Origin: Deltaproteobacteria bacterium | GTDB taxonomy: Bacteria > Desulfobacterota > Deferrimicrobia > Deferrimicrobiales > Deferrimicrobiaceae | Assembly (NCBI GenBank): GCA_003105225.1 | Contig: PQAK01000005.1 | Location: 1 to 8,378, forward strand | Direction: 5' to 3' | DNA: 8,378 nt | Part shown: piece after piece, positions 6,166 through 8,378 of the stretch | Position numbering within the stretch: the first letter of the stretch is position 1 | Layout of the letters: each line of letters opens with the position of its first letter | Translations under genes and position numbers: made by a program | Notes under the pieces: model-generated | What the model saw: the letters and a program-made list of their open reading frames with translations, nothing else | Database searches by the model: none | What the model was told of the DNA's origin: nothing

Positions 6166-7070
6166 CAGGGATACGGAAGACGGTTACTTTGGCTGCACTA
6201 TCCTTCGTCTTGCCGTTGATGATCCATTGCTGTGGATCCGGAGGTACGGAAACGACAGGAACCACGGGCCCTGCGGGCGGCGCTGTCCCGGCTACGGGAG
6301 AGATTTCCGGAACGGTCACGGACGCTGTGAAAACCGACACCCTTTCGGGCGTTGCGGTGACGGCCATCAGCAGCGCGTCCGGCAGCGAGGTCCTTGCGGC
6401 GACCGTGACCGGCGTATCCGGGGAGTTCAGCCTGACCGTACCCGCCGGCGGCTGCTTTGTCCATTTTTCCAAGGCAGGCTATATCTCGCCGGCAAGGGTG
6501 TTCGTCAACGTGAGGGCCGGCATGACCACCATGCTGAACCCGACGATCTCCGAGACGCCGGCCAGCGAGTGGAATGTCCTTGAGCCGTCCGATCTTGGCA
6601 AGCTTCTGGCAACGAAGATTTGTCCCGGTTGCCGCCTGTACGGTGCGGACCTGGACTTCGCGGACTTGGCCGGTGCGGACCTGGGCGGAGCGAACCTGTC
6701 CGCTGCAGATATGAAATCGGCGGATCTTGCCGGTGCATTGCTGAACGGTGTGTACATGACCGGGACGGATCTTGCGGGGGCTGACCTGTCCGGTGCATTT
6801 ATGGCCGGGGCGAAGCTGGCCGATGCAAACCTGGCAAACGCAAACCTGTCCCGTGCGGGCCTGACCTGCTGGGCGGACCTGAGCGGCGCGGATCTGAGCG
6901 GGGCGAACCTTTCCGGTGCGGACTTGTCCCCGGGAACGACGTACCTGTCGGGGGCGAACCTTACCGGAGCTAACCTGACCGATGCGAACTTGAGCGGGGC
7001 GAACCTGACAGGTGCGATGTGGACGGACGGACGGTTATGCCAGGAGGGATCCATCGGAGAATGCAGGTAA
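6162..7070 (+). CDS. pentapeptide-repeat lipoprotein with a carboxypeptidase-regulatory-like domain
   Basis: This 302-residue exported protein begins with a signal peptide (IRK, then a hydrophobic run) ending at Cys23-Cys24 followed by GSGG. It resembles a lipoprotein signal, although IHC is not a textbook lipobox. Residues 30-45 are a Gly/Thr/Pro linker. Residues about 46-128 (GEISGTVTDA..., SGVAVTAIS..., GEFSLTVPAGG, FSKAGY) match the carboxypeptidase-regulatory-like beta-sandwich fold. After CPGC (154-157) come about 24 pentapeptide repeats of A(D/N)LXX type (161-285), which form a right-handed quadrilateral beta-helix of about six turns. The phase is broken once by a single Cys at 236 and again by Pro-Gly at 257-258. 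A Cys-containing tail closes the protein. The function is unknown; surface or periplasmic attachment is inferred. It starts inside the tatA stop codon (ATGA), so it is probably translationally coupled to tatA. Confidence 0.87.
   Translation: MTGIRKTVTLAALSFVLPLMIHCCGSGGTETTGTTGPAGGAVPATGEISGTVTDAVKTDTLSGVAVTAISSASGSEVLAATVTGVSGEFSLTVPAGGCFVHFSKAGYISPARVFVNVRAGMTTMLNPTISETPASEWNVLEPSDLGKLLATKICPGCRLYGADLDFADLAGADLGGANLSAADMKSADLAGALLNGVYMTGTDLAGADLSGAFMAGAKLADANLANANLSRAGLTCWADLSGADLSGANLSGADLSPGTTYLSGANLTGANLTDANLSGANLTGAMWTDGRLCQEGSIGECR
6642..7016 (+). repeat. pentapeptide-repeat coding tract (15-bp period)
   Basis: The DNA repeats with a 15-bp period around GCGGACCTG / GCGAACCTG units coding for GADLS, GANLT and similar pentads, 15 + 4 + 5 in three in-phase blocks. 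It is a protein-level repeat with degenerate codons, not a CRISPR or satellite, but the near-identical words make it prone to copy-number change and to assembly collapse. Confidence 0.85.
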
Positions 7071-7114
7071 CCCTGTCGGAAAGTCGATGTTCATCTGCCG
7101 GAGGGATTTTTTTT
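7071..7114 (+). terminator. probable rho-independent terminator after the pentapeptide gene
   Basis: Directly after the stop codon, CCCT (7071-7074) and CGG (7077-7079) can pair with CCG (7098-7100) and AGGG (7102-7105) with a small internal mismatch. GATG/CATC in the loop may form an inner stem. An A and then T8 (7107-7114) follow. The long T run is convincing; the stem is imperfect. It lies immediately before the ModE-type box of the next gene. Confidence 0.5.
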
Positions 7115-7147
7115 GCCGATCGTTATATATCAAGGAACATAACGATC
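7113..7147 (+). promoter_or_regulatory. promoter with ModE-type operator upstream of the TiaS-like gene
   Basis: GATCGTTAT (7118-7126) and ATAACGATC (7139-7147) form a perfect 9-bp inverted repeat around a 12-nt spacer. The core CGTTAT-N12-ATAACG and the left CGTTATAT match the ModE molybdate/tungstate operator pattern. A -35-like TTGCCG (7113-7118) overlaps the left edge; the -10 is weak (CATAAC at 7138-7143, 19-nt spacing). The box would cover the promoter, so a bound regulator should repress. A tungstate-specific regulator of another family is an alternative reader. Confidence 0.75.
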
Positions 7148-7164
7148 CCAAGCGAGGTGACGCC

Positions 7165-7908
7165 ATGCGGATCCTGATCTGTATCGATGATACCGACAAC
7201 CTGGAAAGCCGGGGGACGGGACATCTGGCCGCCCAGATCGCCCGGGATATGGAGGACAAGGGCTGGGGGAAGAGCGGGTTCATCACACGGCACCAGCTGC
7301 TGGTGCACCCGGATGTCCCCTACACTTCGCACAACAGCGCCATGTGTTTTTCTGCGGATGTCCCGGGACCATGTCTCGACAGGCTCATCCACCATACCGG
7401 TGCATTCCTCTCCCGGGAAAGCGCGGAGGGCTCCGATCCCGGTCTTTGCGTCGTCGCGATCGACCATCTGACCTCTCCAGAGCCGCTCATCGAGTTCGGC
7501 AGGAACGCCAAGCGGTCGGTCGTATCCATGGAGGAGGCCTACTCCCTGGCACGATGGATGGGGGTCCACCTTTCGGAGCACGGCGGCAGCGGACAGGGGG
7601 TGATCGGGGCCCTGGCCGGCGCCGGTCTCCGTTTGAGCGGCAACGACGGCCGGGTAAGAGGGCACCTGGAGATTTCCACCGACAACGGCCAGGCAACGGT
7701 TGACGATATCTGCGCACATACCTGCGTTTACGAGGTGCGAAGCGTAAGAGGCAAAACCCTGTCGGGGCATGAACGCGTCCTTCTGGGGGAAAAGGTGAAA
7801 GCCGTCCTTCTCGGCGGGAAACCGGTCCTTCTCGTGGTTCCTTCGGAGGTCAGGGGCGACGGATCCGTCTGGCAGAGCTGCTCGAAGCAACGTCTGAAGG
7901 ACTATTAA
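7165..7908 (+). CDS. TiaS-like (COG1571-type) kinase-domain protein, short bacterial form
   Basis: This 247-residue protein opens ILICIDDTDNLESRGTGHLA, which aligns with the IDDTD...CTTYLA start of archaeal TiaS, the ATP-dependent tRNA-Ile2 agmatidine synthetase. The Thr that I recall as autophosphorylated in the Archaeoglobus enzyme falls on Thr18 here. HPDVPYTSHNSAM (48-60) parallels the NPxIPYKTRGNGA segment. GSGQGVIGALAGAG (141-154) parallels the GLIGALAAIG segment. Archaeal TiaS is over 400 residues; the C-terminal OB-fold and zinc-ribbon tRNA-binding parts are absent. Bacteria normally use TilS and lysidine for the same anticodon, so a tRNA role is doubtful. The ModE-type box in its promoter points to molybdenum or tungsten metabolism, perhaps a nucleotide-dependent cofactor or small-molecule step; this is inference. 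ATG 7165 follows GAGGTGA (7154-7160); a longer in-frame start would overlap the pentapeptide gene and the terminator. Confidence 0.8.
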   Translation: MRILICIDDTDNLESRGTGHLAAQIARDMEDKGWGKSGFITRHQLLVHPDVPYTSHNSAMCFSADVPGPCLDRLIHHTGAFLSRESAEGSDPGLCVVAIDHLTSPEPLIEFGRNAKRSVVSMEEAYSLARWMGVHLSEHGGSGQGVIGALAGAGLRLSGNDGRVRGHLEISTDNGQATVDDICAHTCVYEVRSVRGKTLSGHERVLLGEKVKAVLLGGKPVLLVVPSEVRGDGSVWQSCSKQRLKDY

Positions 7909-7955
7909 GCGGTAATCGAAGGCGGATTCGCCGGGGAGGCCGGCCACGGAGGTGA

Positions 7956-7987
7956 TTGACGATCGTTATAAAATTGTCTATATAACG
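7956..7987 (+). promoter_or_regulatory. sigma70-type promoter overlapped by a ModE-type operator, upstream of the porin gene
   Basis: TTGACG (7956-7961) and TATATA (7979-7984) are 17 nt apart, a good housekeeping promoter. The operator core CGTTAT (7964-7969) and ATAACG (7982-7987) has the same 12-nt spacer as the box at 7121-7144; with flanking A/T it is a 7-bp repeat, CGTTATA/TATAACG. The right half TATATAACG is typical of ModE sites. Each box lies at the same offset from its -35 element. Binding would occlude the -35 and -10, so repression when molybdate or tungstate is plentiful is expected. Transcription would begin near 7991, leaving a leader of about 75 nt in which I see no clear riboswitch. 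Confidence 0.78.
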
Positions 7988-8064
7988 GTATTGCACGCGG
8001 GACCCTGGCTCTGCCTCAACGGAATACGGGGCTTGCTCCAAATAACCCATGGAAAGGGGATGCC

Positions 8065-8378
8065 ATGAAGCGACTCGTTTTTGCGGCGGGAATCCTGATG
8101 GTGCTGCTGACGTGCCAATTGGGGTGGGGCAAGACGCTCGAGGAGGTACTGAAGGAAAAAGGTGTCATCAGCGAGGCCGACCTCAAGGAGGTAACGGTCA
8201 CAAGGCCCTCGGAGTACCAGCTCGGAAAGGGGTTCACGTTCACGTCTCCCGACAAGCGGTTCCAGCTCTCCCTCGGGGGGAGAGGCCAGTTCCAATACCA
8301 GTATGTCGACAAGGATGATGTGAACGGCCCGGCCACGGATCAAAGCGTATGGAAGATCCGGCGCTTCAAGGTGTACAT
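8065..8378 (+). CDS. OprO/OprP-type phosphate-selective (oxyanion) porin family, 5' part
   Basis: The frame is open from ATG 8065 to the right edge (104 complete codons, no stop). GAAAGGGGA (8052-8060) is the ribosome binding site. Residues 1-22 (MKRLVFAAG, then a hydrophobic core ending LGWG) are a Sec signal peptide. A short helical stretch, TLEEVLKEKGVISEADLKEV, follows. Then comes the start of a barrel: FQLSLGGRGQFQYQY, an acidic loop, and WKIRRFKVY. The LGGR...iRR pattern is characteristic of the phosphate-selective porin O/P family, whose trimers pass small anions through a lysine-lined channel. The ModE-type operator on its promoter suggests the oxyanion here could be molybdate or tungstate. 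The fragment at 1-186 may be a paralogue. The family call rests on the first ~100 residues only. Confidence 0.8.
   Translation, partial: MKRLVFAAGILMVLLTCQLGWGKTLEEVLKEKGVISEADLKEVTVTRPSEYQLGKGFTFTSPDKRFQLSLGGRGQFQYQYVDKDDVNGPATDQSVWKIRRFKVY

Noticed and set aside
6642..7016. Short-period DNA repeats as a CRISPR-like or satellite array
   Set aside because: The 15-bp period is explained by pentapeptide coding; there are no constant repeats with unique spacers.
7921..7945. GGCGGATTCGCC and GGCCGGCC hairpins as a terminator after the TiaS-like gene
   Set aside because: The stems are only 4 bp and there is no T run.
7123..7947. 274-codon open frame on the - strand opposite the TiaS-like gene
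   Set aside because: The + strand frame has family motifs and a good RBS; the antisense frame has low-information composition and covers the operator.
7991..8064. Leader of the last porin gene as a molybdenum-cofactor riboswitch
   Set aside because: At about 74 nt it is shorter than that class and I see no paired elements that fit.

Overview
The window looks like chromosomal DNA from a GC-rich anaerobic Gram-negative bacterium. A member of the Desulfuromonadota (Geobacter-like) or a related metal- or sulfate-respiring lineage is my best guess. The reasons are a heptaheme c-type cytochrome, a tungsten-type aldehyde ferredoxin oxidoreductase (AOR) family protein, a Tat-exported iron-sulfur protein, FdhD, and outer-membrane porins. 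The taxonomy is inferred from gene content only. All recognised genes are on the + strand, the genes are tightly packed, and no gene-free stretch exceeds 300 bases (the longest is 7909-8064, 156 nt).

Layout. (1) 1-4008 is a probable operon: the 3' end of a porin, a seven-heme periplasmic cytochrome, a four-cluster 4Fe-4S protein with a Tat signal, and a 742-residue AOR-family protein, closed by a perfect 10-bp GAAA-loop terminator. (2) 4085-7114 holds an unrecognised protein made of three ~85-residue repeats, a FdhD-family protein, a TatA-type protein, and a pentapeptide-repeat lipoprotein whose start codon overlaps the tatA stop. A hairpin plus T8 run ends this group. (3) 7113-7908 is a single gene encoding a bacterial protein related to the catalytic part of archaeal TiaS. 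(4) 7956-8378 is a promoter with a ~75-nt leader and the start of an OprO/OprP-type (oxyanion porin family) gene that runs off the window.

The main non-obvious signal is a pair of inverted repeats, CGTTAT-N12-ATAACG, in front of the TiaS-like gene and the last porin gene. Spacing is identical in both, and each sits at the same distance from a -35-like element. They match the architecture of ModE (molybdate/tungstate-responsive) operators such as the one I remember upstream of E. coli modA. A third, imperfect copy (11 of 12 core bases, same 12-nt spacing) covers the ribosome binding site and start codon of the AOR gene. Together with a W/Mo-type oxidoreductase, FdhD and TatA, this suggests a molybdenum/tungsten-linked locus: oxyanion entry through the porin, cofactor-dependent oxidation by the AOR-like enzyme, and electron flow through the Fe-S protein to the periplasmic cytochrome. 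The physiological substrate is unknown. Other oddities are a CXXCH heme motif as the last five residues of the Fe-S protein, degenerate pterin-binding motifs in the AOR-like protein, and loss of the second cysteine of the FdhD active loop.
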